Assembly: GCA_009780875.1 (NCBI GenBank)
Contig: WQZE01000017.1
Location: 1 to 13,356 of the forward strand
DNA: 13,356 nt
Reading direction: 5' to 3'
Source of the DNA: Bacillota bacterium
GTDB lineage: Bacteria; Bacillota; Clostridia; Christensenellales; Pumilibacteraceae
Both the position numbers and the translations under genes were made by a program. This document shows positions 7,199 through 13,249 of this stretch, piece by piece. Position 1 is the first letter of the stretch; the number at the start of each line of letters is the position of its first letter. The notes beneath the pieces are model-generated. The model ran no database searches, was not told the origin of the DNA, and worked only from the letters and a program-made list of their open reading frames with translations.

Positions 7199-7212
7199 AC
7201 CGCCAAATTTTG
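7199..7212 (+). repeat. Third copy of the ACCGCCAAATTTTG motif
   Basis: This 14-base sequence equals 6992-7005, which follows the intact rlmB. Here it follows the duplicated rlmB tail, so the duplicated unit seems to include some 3' flanking DNA. It lies 67 bases before gpmI. Confidence 0.7.
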
Positions 7213-7279
7213 GGTCAAAAGCGTGGTTGGTTTGGGGCAAGTCTGCATTGACTTGACGGGATTCAGTGAGGAAACAAAT

Positions 7280-8830
7280 ATGCAAGCAAGCAAGAAAAAT
7301 AAAAAAGCACCGGTTGCGTTGATTATTATGGATGGATTTGGCAATAATCCTAGTGAGAAAGCCAATGCTATTTTTGCAGGCGGGACGCCCAATTTGGCGA
7401 GGCTTTCGGACAAGTATGTGCGTGGGTCATTGCAGACGAGTGGGCTTGCGGTCGGGTTGCCTCAGGGAATGATGGGCAACAGTGAAGTGGGGCATCTCAA
7501 CATTGGAGCGGGTCGTGTGGTGTATCAAGACCTGACCGCCATTGACAAGAGTATTGCGGAGGGTGCGTTTTTTGAGAATGATGCCTTTTTGGGTGCGGTG
7601 AACAACTGCAAAAGCAAGGGCACGGCCTTGCACTTGATGGGGTTGTTGAGTGATGGTGGTGTGCACAGCAGTATTGAGCACTTGTATGCACTTTTGCAAC
7701 TTGCCAAAGATAAAGGTGTGAGCAAGGTGTGGGTGCACGCTTTGATGGATGGGCGTGATGTGCCGCCTACGAGTGGTGGTGTGTATGTGGATGCCTTGCA
7801 AAAAAAGATGGAAGAGTTGGGCGTGGGTTGCATTGCTACCGTAGTAGGTAGGTACTATTTGATGGACAGGGACAACCGTTGGGAGCGAGTGCAAGAGGGA
7901 TACGAGTCCGTTTTTGAGGGCAAGGGTCCACGATTTGCAAGTGGCAAAGAGGCGGTTGACGATGCGAGAGCCAAGGATATCAAGGACGAATTTGTCAAGC
8001 CTTGCGTGGTGGGCGAGTACAAGGGTGTGGCACAAGATGACAGCGTGATATTTTTCAATTTCAGGTCAGATAGGGCGAGAGAGATTTCTAGGGTCATTGT
8101 GGACAAGAGTTTTGAAGGTGTCAAAAGGGCGGATGGGTTCAAGTCTGTCTACTATGTGGGGATGACCGAGTATGATGCAAGTTTGCAAGGCGTGCACACC
8201 GCCTTTGCACCCAAGGATATCAAGAACACTTTGGGAGAGTTTTTGGCGATCCAAGGCTTGACACAAGCAAGGGTGGCGGAGACCGAGAAGTATGCCCATG
8301 TGACATTTTTCTTTAATGGTGGTGTAGAGACACCCAATCAAAACGAAACCAGGGTGCTTGTGCCATCCCCCAAGGTTGCCACCTATGATTTGCAACCAGA
8401 GATGAGTGCCCCAGAGGTGCTTGAAAAATGCATAGAGCAGTTGGAGAGTGGGGTCAATGTCTTGATTGTCAATTTTGCCAATTGTGATATGGTGGGGCAT
8501 ACAGGTGTTTTTGAGGCAGCAAAAAAAGCGGTGCAAACGGTGGATGCGTGTGTGGGTAAATTGGCAGACAAGATTGTTGAGATGGGTGGTAGTTGTCTCA
8601 TATCTGCTGACCACGGCAATGCGGAACAGATGCAGTATGAGGACGGGAGTATGATGACCAGCCATACAACTTTTGATGTGCCGCTGTTGTTGGTGGGCAA
8701 AGAGTATATTGGCTGCAAGTTGGACAAAGGGGCTTTGTGTGATATTGCTCCCACACTGATACAAATGCTTGGACTCAAACAGCCAAAAGAAATGACGGGA
8801 AAAAACCTGATTTTGAAACAAAAGAAATAA
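7280..8830 (+). CDS. gpmI: 2,3-bisphosphoglycerate-independent phosphoglycerate mutase
   Basis: This glycolytic enzyme interconverts 3- and 2-phosphoglycerate with two Mn ions and a phosphoserine intermediate. ATG 7280, behind GTGAGGAA (7266-7273), gives 516 residues, close to the usual 510-515. The frame stays open to 7037, but that part overlaps the rlmB remnant in another frame. Metal and catalytic motifs are all visible: MDGFGNN (17-23), GNSEVGHLNIGAGR with nucleophile Ser 68, DGRDVPP (157-163), GRYYLMDRDNRWERV (190-204), FRSDRARE (261-268), Asp 402 and His 407 in NCDMVGHTG, Asp 444-His 445 in SADHGNAEQ, and His 462. It is complete and should be active. In many Firmicutes gpmI follows tpiA and pgk; here it stands alone behind rlmB. 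Confidence 0.97.
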   Translation: MQASKKNKKAPVALIIMDGFGNNPSEKANAIFAGGTPNLARLSDKYVRGSLQTSGLAVGLPQGMMGNSEVGHLNIGAGRVVYQDLTAIDKSIAEGAFFENDAFLGAVNNCKSKGTALHLMGLLSDGGVHSSIEHLYALLQLAKDKGVSKVWVHALMDGRDVPPTSGGVYVDALQKKMEELGVGCIATVVGRYYLMDRDNRWERVQEGYESVFEGKGPRFASGKEAVDDARAKDIKDEFVKPCVVGEYKGVAQDDSVIFFNFRSDRAREISRVIVDKSFEGVKRADGFKSVYYVGMTEYDASLQGVHTAFAPKDIKNTLGEFLAIQGLTQARVAETEKYAHVTFFFNGGVETPNQNETRVLVPSPKVATYDLQPEMSAPEVLEKCIEQLESGVNVLIVNFANCDMVGHTGVFEAAKKAVQTVDACVGKLADKIVEMGGSCLISADHGNAEQMQYEDGSMMTSHTTFDVPLLLVGKEYIGCKLDKGALCDIAPTLIQMLGLKQPKEMTGKNLILKQKK

Positions 8831-8852
8831 AGCCACGAACAGGGTACACGAG

Positions 8853-8909
8853 TGCAAAGCGTAGTCTGATGTGTCAGAATTGGCAGAGACAAGAGCGGTT
8901 CGCTTTGCA
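8853..8909 (+). repeat. Nested inverted repeat between gpmI and the CvpA-like gene
   Basis: TGCAAAGCG (8853-8861) pairs perfectly with CGCTTTGCA (8901-8909). Within the 39-base interior, TCTGA (8865-8869) and TCAGA (8874-8878) form a second hairpin with loop TGTG. Only AAAA follows on the + strand, so an ordinary intrinsic terminator is unlikely. It could be a structured mRNA spacer or a small palindromic repeat. Confidence 0.55.
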
Positions 8910-8942
8910 AAATAGGATGTATCCAAAGTAGGTAAGAATCAT

Positions 8943-9503
8943 ATGAAAGCAATAGATATTGTAATTTTTGGCTTTATTGCCATATCCATTTTGATTGGGT
9001 ATTATAGCGGGTTGGACGGGCAAATCAAAAGGCTTGGCAAAGGTATCAAGGGTGCACTGATTGCGGGTGCCATTGTGTTTGTATATGGTGGTCCACTGAT
9101 GGATTACGGTTTTGTCAAAGAATGGTTTGGCAAATTGAGTGACTTTTTTGTGAGTAACAAAGTTTCGTTTTTGTCTAGCGGATTGTTGTTTGATGTGATT
9201 AGATACGCCATCTTGTACTTTGTTGTTTTGATAGTCATAAAAATTGCTTTTGAGATTGTTGGTTCTTTTTTTAGTACGGGTAGGGGTGGCAAGAGTGAGG
9301 ACACAGCCAAGAATTTGGCACAAAGTGTCAACAAACTATTGGGTGCTGTTTTTGCGGGTGCGGTCAGTGTGGGGATTGTGATGCTTTGCGTAGCGGCTGT
9401 GGTCGTGCTCAAAAATCAAGATGGACTGAGTATGATTCAAAACTCGCAGAGCAATATATTTTTGAAATATAATATTTTTAGGCAATTGTTTGGTTTGGGC
9501 TAA
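8943..9503 (+). CDS. CvpA-like integral membrane protein
   Basis: The protein has 186 residues and is mostly hydrophobic. ATG 8943 is preceded by AGTAGG at about 8926-8931. I see about four membrane segments, near residues 4-24, 39-57, 80-108 and 132-156. The N-terminal pattern (MKAIDIVIFGFIAISILIGYYSG, short charged turn, second helix) resembles the CvpA (colicin V production) family. In Firmicutes such proteins are widespread and poorly understood; links to cell envelope or division have been suggested for relatives. A Gly/Arg/Lys-rich loop (about 112-128) lies between helices 3 and 4. The family call rests on pattern alone. The next gene follows after 21 bases and is also a membrane protein, so the two may be translated from one mRNA. 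Confidence 0.6.
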   Translation: MKAIDIVIFGFIAISILIGYYSGLDGQIKRLGKGIKGALIAGAIVFVYGGPLMDYGFVKEWFGKLSDFFVSNKVSFLSSGLLFDVIRYAILYFVVLIVIKIAFEIVGSFFSTGRGGKSEDTAKNLAQSVNKLLGAVFAGAVSVGIVMLCVAAVVVLKNQDGLSMIQNSQSNIFLKYNIFRQLFGLG

Positions 9504-9524
9504 GAGCATTTTGGGACTCTTCGT

Positions 9525-10022
9525 GTGCGGGATGTGGAGATGAGTTTGGGGCTCCAAAAGTTTTTTGGATGGGTGTATAAAAATATGGGGTTGGGCAATA
9601 ATCAGTGTATGAGAGTTGCTAGCAAAATGTTTATTTTTCTTGGTTGCTTGGGGCTGTTGTGTGTGCTTGTTGCCAGGCAAAACGCCTTGTTGGATTTGGG
9701 GATTGATGGGTCGCTGACTGCGTACTATGTGGGCGGTGGGCAGAGCGTGACACCCTATGGGCAGGTGGGGAGTGTGGACAAGCGTGCCTATGCATTGCGG
9801 ATAGATACGACGGGTGGAGCGCAAACGGCGGAGAGGGTCAAAAAACGCTTGAAAATCACCCACGAACAACGAGAGCAAGTGGGAGAGATTTGCGTGCAAT
9901 ACGGATACTCTTTTTTGTTGGAAAAAGTGGAGTACGGCAAAGCACAAAAATACAATGTGATGATTGCTGTGGTGGGTGACAAAGTCGTGGTGGGATATCC
10001 CATCATTGTGGGGAGTTTTTGA
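9525..10022 (+). CDS. Hypothetical single-span membrane protein
   Basis: I do not recognise this protein (up to 165 residues). There is one clear membrane segment near residues 35-51 (KMFIFLGCLGLLCVLVA), with a basic stretch before it. A polar C-terminal domain of about 110 residues, presumably outside the membrane, follows; it has charged helices around 104-120 and a beta-like end (VMIAVVGDKVVVGYPIIVGSF). The start is uncertain. GTG 9525 has GGGA at 9513-9516 at acceptable spacing; GTG 9534 and ATG 9540 are later options with poorly placed sites. The frame and stop are credible because the hydrophobicity pattern is coherent and the gene directly follows the CvpA-like gene. Function may be linked to that neighbour, but nothing in the sequence proves it. 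Confidence 0.6.
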   Translation: MRDVEMSLGLQKFFGWVYKNMGLGNNQCMRVASKMFIFLGCLGLLCVLVARQNALLDLGIDGSLTAYYVGGGQSVTPYGQVGSVDKRAYALRIDTTGGAQTAERVKKRLKITHEQREQVGEICVQYGYSFLLEKVEYGKAQKYNVMIAVVGDKVVVGYPIIVGSF

Positions 10023-10067
10023 GAGTATTGGGTGGCTGCAAAGGATTGTTTTTGTCAAGAGTCAAGT

Positions 10068-10114
10068 GCGTGCAGGTGTTTTTGGAGGGTGTCATAATGC
10101 GTACAGGTGTTTTT
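10068..10114 (+). repeat. Pair of 16-bp direct repeats, 31 bp apart
   Basis: GCGTGCAGGTGTTTTT (10068-10083) and GCGTACAGGTGTTTTT (10099-10114) differ at one base. Their start-to-start distance is 31 bases. They lie in the 270-base space before dusB. A tract of seven G (10179-10185) follows in the same space. Confidence 0.6.
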
Positions 10115-10132
10115 GTGTTGCGTGTATTGTGA
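10097..10132 (+). CDS. Possible 11-residue leader ORF upstream of dusB
   Basis: ATG 10097 is preceded by a very good ribosome binding site, GGAGGG at 10084-10089, with 7 bases between. The frame encodes MRTGVFVLRVL and stops at TGA 10130-10132. Its 5' part is made of the second direct repeat. A weaker frame (ATG 10156 to TAA 10230, 24 residues) follows. Whether either is translated is unknown. The strong binding site before an 11-codon frame is the only evidence; I see no amino-acid run typical of attenuator peptides. Confidence 0.25.
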   Translation: MRTGVFVLRVL

Positions 10133-10292
10133 ACCAATGGGTAGGTATATTTTCAATGTCAGTTTTATCAATGTGTGTGGGGGGGCGTGCTTGCAATGCT
10201 TTTGACGCCATTAGGGGTTGGAGGGTCTAAGGGATGGATTGTTTTGCGAAGGTTGGCGTGACTTGCTACAAATGATGTCAATGTGCATACAT

Positions 10293-11261
10293 ATGAACAA
10301 CAAAGGATGGAGTATAGGGAACTTTGCGATACCAAACCGTGTCACGCTTGCGCCGATGGCTGGGTTTGGAGAGTGTGCGTTTAGGCGACTTTGTGGGGAG
10401 TTTGGGGCTGGGTACACGACCACAGAACTTGTCAGTTGCAAAGGGATTTTGTATGGCAATGAGCAAACGCATAAAATGCTGTTTGTGCACCCTGGTGAAA
10501 AGCGGGTGGCACTCCAATTGTTTGGGGGTGAGCCACAGAGTTTTGCAGCCGTGCTTTGTGGGGAGCGTTTGGCAAAAGGGGGACAACCCTTGATGGATTG
10601 GTTGGATAAGTTTGAGATGATTGACATCAATATGGGCTGTCCTGTCAAAAAGGTGACCGGCAATCACGAGGGGTGTGCCTTGATGCTTGACTTTGAGCGG
10701 GCTAGCAAAATCATACAAGCGTGTGTCAAAAATACAAAAAAACCGGTCACGGTCAAGTTTAGGCTTGGGTACAAGATGGGGGACTTTGTGGCGGTGGACT
10801 TTGCCAAAATGTGTCAAGATAGCGGGGCAAGTGCAGTCACGGTACACGGTAGGTACAAAGAACAAATGTATAGCGGAGAGGCGGACTGGGGCAAGATTGA
10901 AAAGGTGGTGGAGGCGGTGAGCATACCTGTGATTGGCAACGGGGATGTCACTACGCAAGCACAAGCACAGGACCGTATCAAAAACTACGGGGTGGCGGCT
11001 GTGGCGGTTGGGCGTGGAGCCCTAGGGAATCCTTTTGTCTTTTGTGAAAAGAGTGAGACCGGATTGTCAAAAAAAGAGATTGCCAAGAAACACATTGCCT
11101 ATATGTGTGAGTTGTATGGTGAGCGGACAGCGGTGCTTTTTAGGGTGCATTTGTCACACTATCTCAAAGGGGTGCCACATACACGGGAGTGCAAAGAGAA
11201 GGCGTGCAGAGTGGAGAGTGTAAGAGAGTTGTTGGCGTTGATAGAGAGTGTAGATTTTTGA
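10293..11261 (+). CDS. dusB: tRNA-dihydrouridine synthase, DusB family
   Basis: This FMN enzyme reduces uridine to dihydrouridine in tRNA. From ATG 10293 it has 322 residues, the usual length, and begins with the family pattern IGNFAIPNRVTLAPMAG (8-24). No clear ribosome binding site precedes this ATG. ATG 10272 or 10275, or TTG 10218, would add up to 25 unconserved residues, so the exact start is unsure. Motifs are DINMGCPVKKV with catalytic Cys 116 (111-121), VTVKFRLG (152-159), VHGRYKEQMYSGEADW (184-199), IGNGDV (214-219) and the FMN phosphate site VGRGALGNP (239-247). The C-terminal helical domain with HYLKGVPHTRE is present. After the catalytic motif, GNHEGCALM replaces the common N-x-GAGSALM, a mild deviation. 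In Firmicutes, dusB often sits near the lysS/greA or folate genes; here it is alone. Confidence 0.95.
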   Translation: MNNKGWSIGNFAIPNRVTLAPMAGFGECAFRRLCGEFGAGYTTTELVSCKGILYGNEQTHKMLFVHPGEKRVALQLFGGEPQSFAAVLCGERLAKGGQPLMDWLDKFEMIDINMGCPVKKVTGNHEGCALMLDFERASKIIQACVKNTKKPVTVKFRLGYKMGDFVAVDFAKMCQDSGASAVTVHGRYKEQMYSGEADWGKIEKVVEAVSIPVIGNGDVTTQAQAQDRIKNYGVAAVAVGRGALGNPFVFCEKSETGLSKKEIAKKHIAYMCELYGERTAVLFRVHLSHYLKGVPHTRECKEKACRVESVRELLALIESVDF

Positions 11262-11309
11262 GACAAGGGGCTTTGGTGCGTAAATATTTTGCTATATTGG
11301 TGCAAATGC

Positions 11310-11338
11310 TTGACAAATTGGTGTGCGTATGATAGAAT
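11310..11338 (+). promoter_or_regulatory. Sigma-A type promoter with extended -10
   Basis: TTGACA (11310-11315) and TAGAAT (11333-11338) are 17 bases apart, and TGA precedes the -10 as an extended element. Predicted transcription start is near 11345. It serves the small membrane-protein locus and possibly adh, since no terminator is obvious before adh. Confidence 0.75.
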
Positions 11339-11362
11339 AATAAAAGTAAGCAAAGCAACAAA

Positions 11363-11411
11363 TTGCGGGTGCATTTGTAGGCACAAAGAATCCACAAATG
11401 CACGGGGTGCA
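11363..11411 (+). repeat. Leader hairpin
   Basis: GTGCATTTGT (11369-11378) pairs perfectly with ACAAATGCAC (11394-11403) around a 15-base loop. TTGC (11363-11366) and GCAA (11408-11411) can extend the stem past a small internal loop. It starts some 20 bases after the predicted transcription start and has no T run, so it is likely a structured 5' end of the mRNA rather than a terminator. Confidence 0.6.
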
Positions 11412-11452
11412 ACAATGCCAATGCGTGTGTAGAACAAAAGAGGGATTGAATA

Positions 11453-11512
11453 ATGTTGGAAGGCATATTGCTTGGATTGATTGTACAGTTGGTTGTTACC
11501 CTAGGGTATTAG
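11453..11512 (+). CDS. 19-residue hydrophobic peptide, or N-terminal part of an amber-split membrane protein
   Basis: ATG 11453 has an excellent ribosome binding site (AGGGA 11441-11445, 7 bases before). The frame encodes MLEGILLGLIVQLVVTLGY and ends at TAG 11510-11512. It is a single hydrophobic helix with one acidic residue. The frame continues after the TAG, without any further stop, into the next entry. It may therefore be a short membrane peptide translationally coupled to the next gene, or the first helix of one 91-codon protein interrupted by amber. Small single-helix peptides include type I toxins, but nothing here shows toxicity. Confidence 0.5.
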   Translation: MLEGILLGLIVQLVVTLGY

Positions 11513-11521
11513 GGCAAGACC

Positions 11522-11728
11522 TTGGATATGCTGAGTGAAAGACAATTTGCAAGAGTGCAAAAGCAACATCACAGAATGCTCAGAAAAAACCAATATGCCA
11601 CTTTGGAAGATGCGCTCAAAAAATTGCAAAAAGGGGTGGCGCTGCTGGCTATCTCGTTGGTTATTTTTTTGGCGTTTTATATAGTGATTGTGGCATATGT
11701 GTACACGACATTGTTTGCAACGCCGTAA
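11522..11728 (+). CDS. Small hypothetical membrane protein (68 residues), in frame with the upstream peptide
   Basis: I do not recognise this protein. It has a basic, Gln/Arg-rich amphipathic N-terminal half (residues about 5-37, likely helical or coiled), then one membrane helix around 40-62 (VALLAISLVIFLAFYIVIVAY). AGGG at 11511-11514, overlapping the upstream TAG, is 7 bases from TTG 11522 and 13 bases from ATG 11528. Either could be the start, so coupling to the upstream peptide is plausible. If the TAG were read through, the product would have two membrane helices joined by a basic linker. The promoter at 11310 and the leader hairpin belong to this locus. Confidence 0.5.
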   Translation: MDMLSERQFARVQKQHHRMLRKNQYATLEDALKKLQKGVALLAISLVIFLAFYIVIVAYVYTTLFATP

Positions 11729-11741
11729 AACGGATAAAAAA

Positions 11742-11768
11742 CTTTGTGTATACTTTGTATACACAAAG
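11742..11768 (+). promoter_or_regulatory. Perfect 12-bp palindrome upstream of the alcohol dehydrogenase
   Basis: CTTTGTGTATAC (11742-11753) and GTATACACAAAG (11757-11768) are perfect reverse complements with a TTT loop. On the + strand no T run follows. Read on the - strand, the stem is followed by six T (the A run at 11736-11741), so it could end antisense transcripts. A TATAAA at 11775-11780 with a weak TACTTT 18 bases upstream would place the palindrome over a promoter -35, as an operator would be. The right arm can also pair with the first codons of adh (CTTTGTGTA, 11812-11820). Confidence 0.65.
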
Positions 11769-11803
11769 AGTAAGTATAAAGTACAGACCATAAGGAGAGA
11801 GAT

Positions 11804-12976
11804 ATGAAAAACTTTGTGTACAACAATCGTACTGAGTTGATTTTTGGCAAAAGTGAGGACAAAGAAGTTGCTCAAAAAATCAAAGAACACGGTGCAAAAA
11901 AGGTGCTCGTCGTGTATGGGCAAAACAGTGTCATCAAGAGCGGTTTGCTCGGTAGAATCGTAGAAGGACTCAAACAAGAAAAGTTGGGTTTTGTGGAGTA
12001 TGGTGGTGTCAAGGCAAACCCACTCCGCAGTCACGCCGAAGCTGGGGTGGCTCTTGCCAAAAAAGAGAAATGTGACTTTGTGCTTGCGATTGGTGGCGGG
12101 AGCGTGATTGATGCTGCCAAAGGAATTGCGGCAGGAGCGGTCAATCCCAAAATGTGGGATTTTTATGAGTTGGACACCAAAGTGACCAAGGCCTTGCCCA
12201 TCGGCGTCGTGTTGACTTTGCCGGCGGCTGGGAGCGAGGGGTCGGGGGCTACTGTGCTTGTGGACGATGTGTCAGGCACCAACACCAAATATAGTTTTGG
12301 TAGTGATGAGGTGAGACCCAAAATTAGTTTTGTCAATCCGGTCAACTGTATGACTTTGCCCAAAGAGCAAATATCCTATGGTGCGAGTGATATTGTGGCA
12401 CATATGTTGGAGAGGTACTTCAGTCCACAAACCGATGTGACCGTGACCGATGAGTTGTTGGGTGGTGCCATCCGTGCGATGCTCAAAGTGGCACCCAAAC
12501 TGTACAACGACAGTGCCAACTATGAGTATTGGGCAGAGTTTTGTTTGCTTGGTACTTTGGCACACAACGATATGCTCAATATGGGGCGTACAGCCCAAGA
12601 CTGGGGTACCCATGTCATTGAGAACAAGTTGTTGTCGGGTCCTTGCAATATTGCACACGGCGCGGGACTTGCCATTATTTTTCCTGCTTGGCTCAAATAT
12701 GTTGCCACCAAGAAACCTAGCAAGATATTGCAGTTTGTGCAAGAGGTGTTGCAAATAGATGCCAAAGATGAAAAGGCGGCGATTGCACAAGGGATAGCAA
12801 AACTACAAGAATGGTATCAGTCCATTGGGCTCAAACTCAAAATGTCCGACCTTGGCATCCAACTCTCAGATATCAAAGATTTGGCAAAAAAACTCTTTGA
12901 CCCAAATATCAAATTGGGCGGCTATGGCGAACTCACCCTAGAAGAAATCAACAAAATTTTGGAACTTGCAAAGTAG
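11804..12976 (+). CDS. Iron-containing alcohol dehydrogenase (BDH/YqhD-like)
   Basis: This is an NAD(P)H-dependent aldehyde/alcohol oxidoreductase of the group III metal-dependent family. The closest pattern is the butanol dehydrogenase/YqhD branch, often NADPH-linked, which serves to dispose of reducing power by reducing aldehydes. ATG 11804 has AAGGAGAG (11792-11799) at good spacing, and the 390 residues are normal length. The cofactor-binding GGGSVIDAAK is at 97-106. Metal ligands fit Asp 196 and His 200 (ASDIVAHMLERYF), His 270 (DWGTHVIEN) and His 285 (CNIAHGAGLAIIFPAW). The coding sequence begins with AAAAACTTTGTGTA right after ATG, the same 14 bases that form the left side of the upstream palindrome (11737-11750). 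A clear terminator follows. Substrate is not determined by the sequence. Confidence 0.94.
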   Translation: MKNFVYNNRTELIFGKSEDKEVAQKIKEHGAKKVLVVYGQNSVIKSGLLGRIVEGLKQEKLGFVEYGGVKANPLRSHAEAGVALAKKEKCDFVLAIGGGSVIDAAKGIAAGAVNPKMWDFYELDTKVTKALPIGVVLTLPAAGSEGSGATVLVDDVSGTNTKYSFGSDEVRPKISFVNPVNCMTLPKEQISYGASDIVAHMLERYFSPQTDVTVTDELLGGAIRAMLKVAPKLYNDSANYEYWAEFCLLGTLAHNDMLNMGRTAQDWGTHVIENKLLSGPCNIAHGAGLAIIFPAWLKYVATKKPSKILQFVQEVLQIDAKDEKAAIAQGIAKLQEWYQSIGLKLKMSDLGIQLSDIKDLAKKLFDPNIKLGGYGELTLEEINKILELAK

Positions 12977-12985
12977 CAAGCAAAG

Positions 12986-13021
12986 CGACAGACAATCAAA
13001 AAGGTTGTCTGTTGTTTTTTT
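12986..13021 (+). terminator. Intrinsic terminator of the alcohol dehydrogenase transcript
   Basis: ACAGACAA (12988-12995) pairs with TTGTCTGT (13005-13012), extendable by CG with TG, around a 9-base loop. Seven T follow (13015-13021). The hairpin begins 9 bases after the adh stop. It is the clearest terminator in the window. Confidence 0.9.
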
Positions 13022-13200
13022 GTGTAGGTAGATTGTCTCAATGCAAAAACTCGCAGTATCTTTGCAACAAGCAAGAGAGTAGGTTTGGGTGAAAAGCAAG
13101 GGTGGTAGGTATTTCGTGTGGGTGTTGTGTGAGGTGGGGAGAGTGTGTTGAGGTTTGAAATGTCAATATTTGGTAAAAGAGTTGAGTGGTGAAAAATTGT
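13022..13200 (+). other. Intergenic space without recognisable gene
   Basis: Together with the flanking terminator and promoter this makes up the 380-base gene-free end of the window. The stretch is G/T-rich. I see no frame with a credible ribosome binding site and no strong inverted repeat in it. Confidence 0.5.
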
Positions 13201-13229
13201 TTGCTTTTTGTGCAAGAATGTGGTAAAAT
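13201..13229 (+). promoter_or_regulatory. Promoter near the right end of the window
   Basis: TTGCTT (13201-13206) and TAAAAT (13224-13229) are 17 bases apart, with TGG before the -10 as an extended element. The context TGTGGTAAAATAAT resembles the -10 regions at 4277 and 11333. A perfect TATAAT at 13239-13244 is an alternative -10, but the matching -35 position reads GAATGT. Confidence 0.55.
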
Positions 13230-13249
13230 AATATATACTATAATATAGA

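Noticed and set aside
7037..7279. Extended N-terminus of gpmI starting at 7037
   Set aside because: It overlaps the rlmB remnant in a different frame and lacks family similarity; ATG 7280 has a good ribosome binding site and gives the normal length.
10068..10114. CRISPR-like repeat-spacer pair
   Set aside because: Only two 16-base units with a 15-base gap, too short for a CRISPR array, and no cas genes nearby.
11510..11512. Genome-wide recoding of TAG as an amino acid
   Set aside because: thyX and adh both end at TAG at their expected family lengths, so TAG works as a stop codon here.
11453..11512. Type I toxin peptide
   Set aside because: Length and hydrophobicity would fit, but there is no recognisable antisense RNA promoter or known toxin motif, and the frame continues into the next small protein.
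13239..13244. Perfect TATAAT as the main -10 at the right end
   Set aside because: The position 17 bases upstream reads GAATGT; the TAAAAT at 13224 with TTGCTT and an extended -10 fits better, though TATAAT may be a second start.
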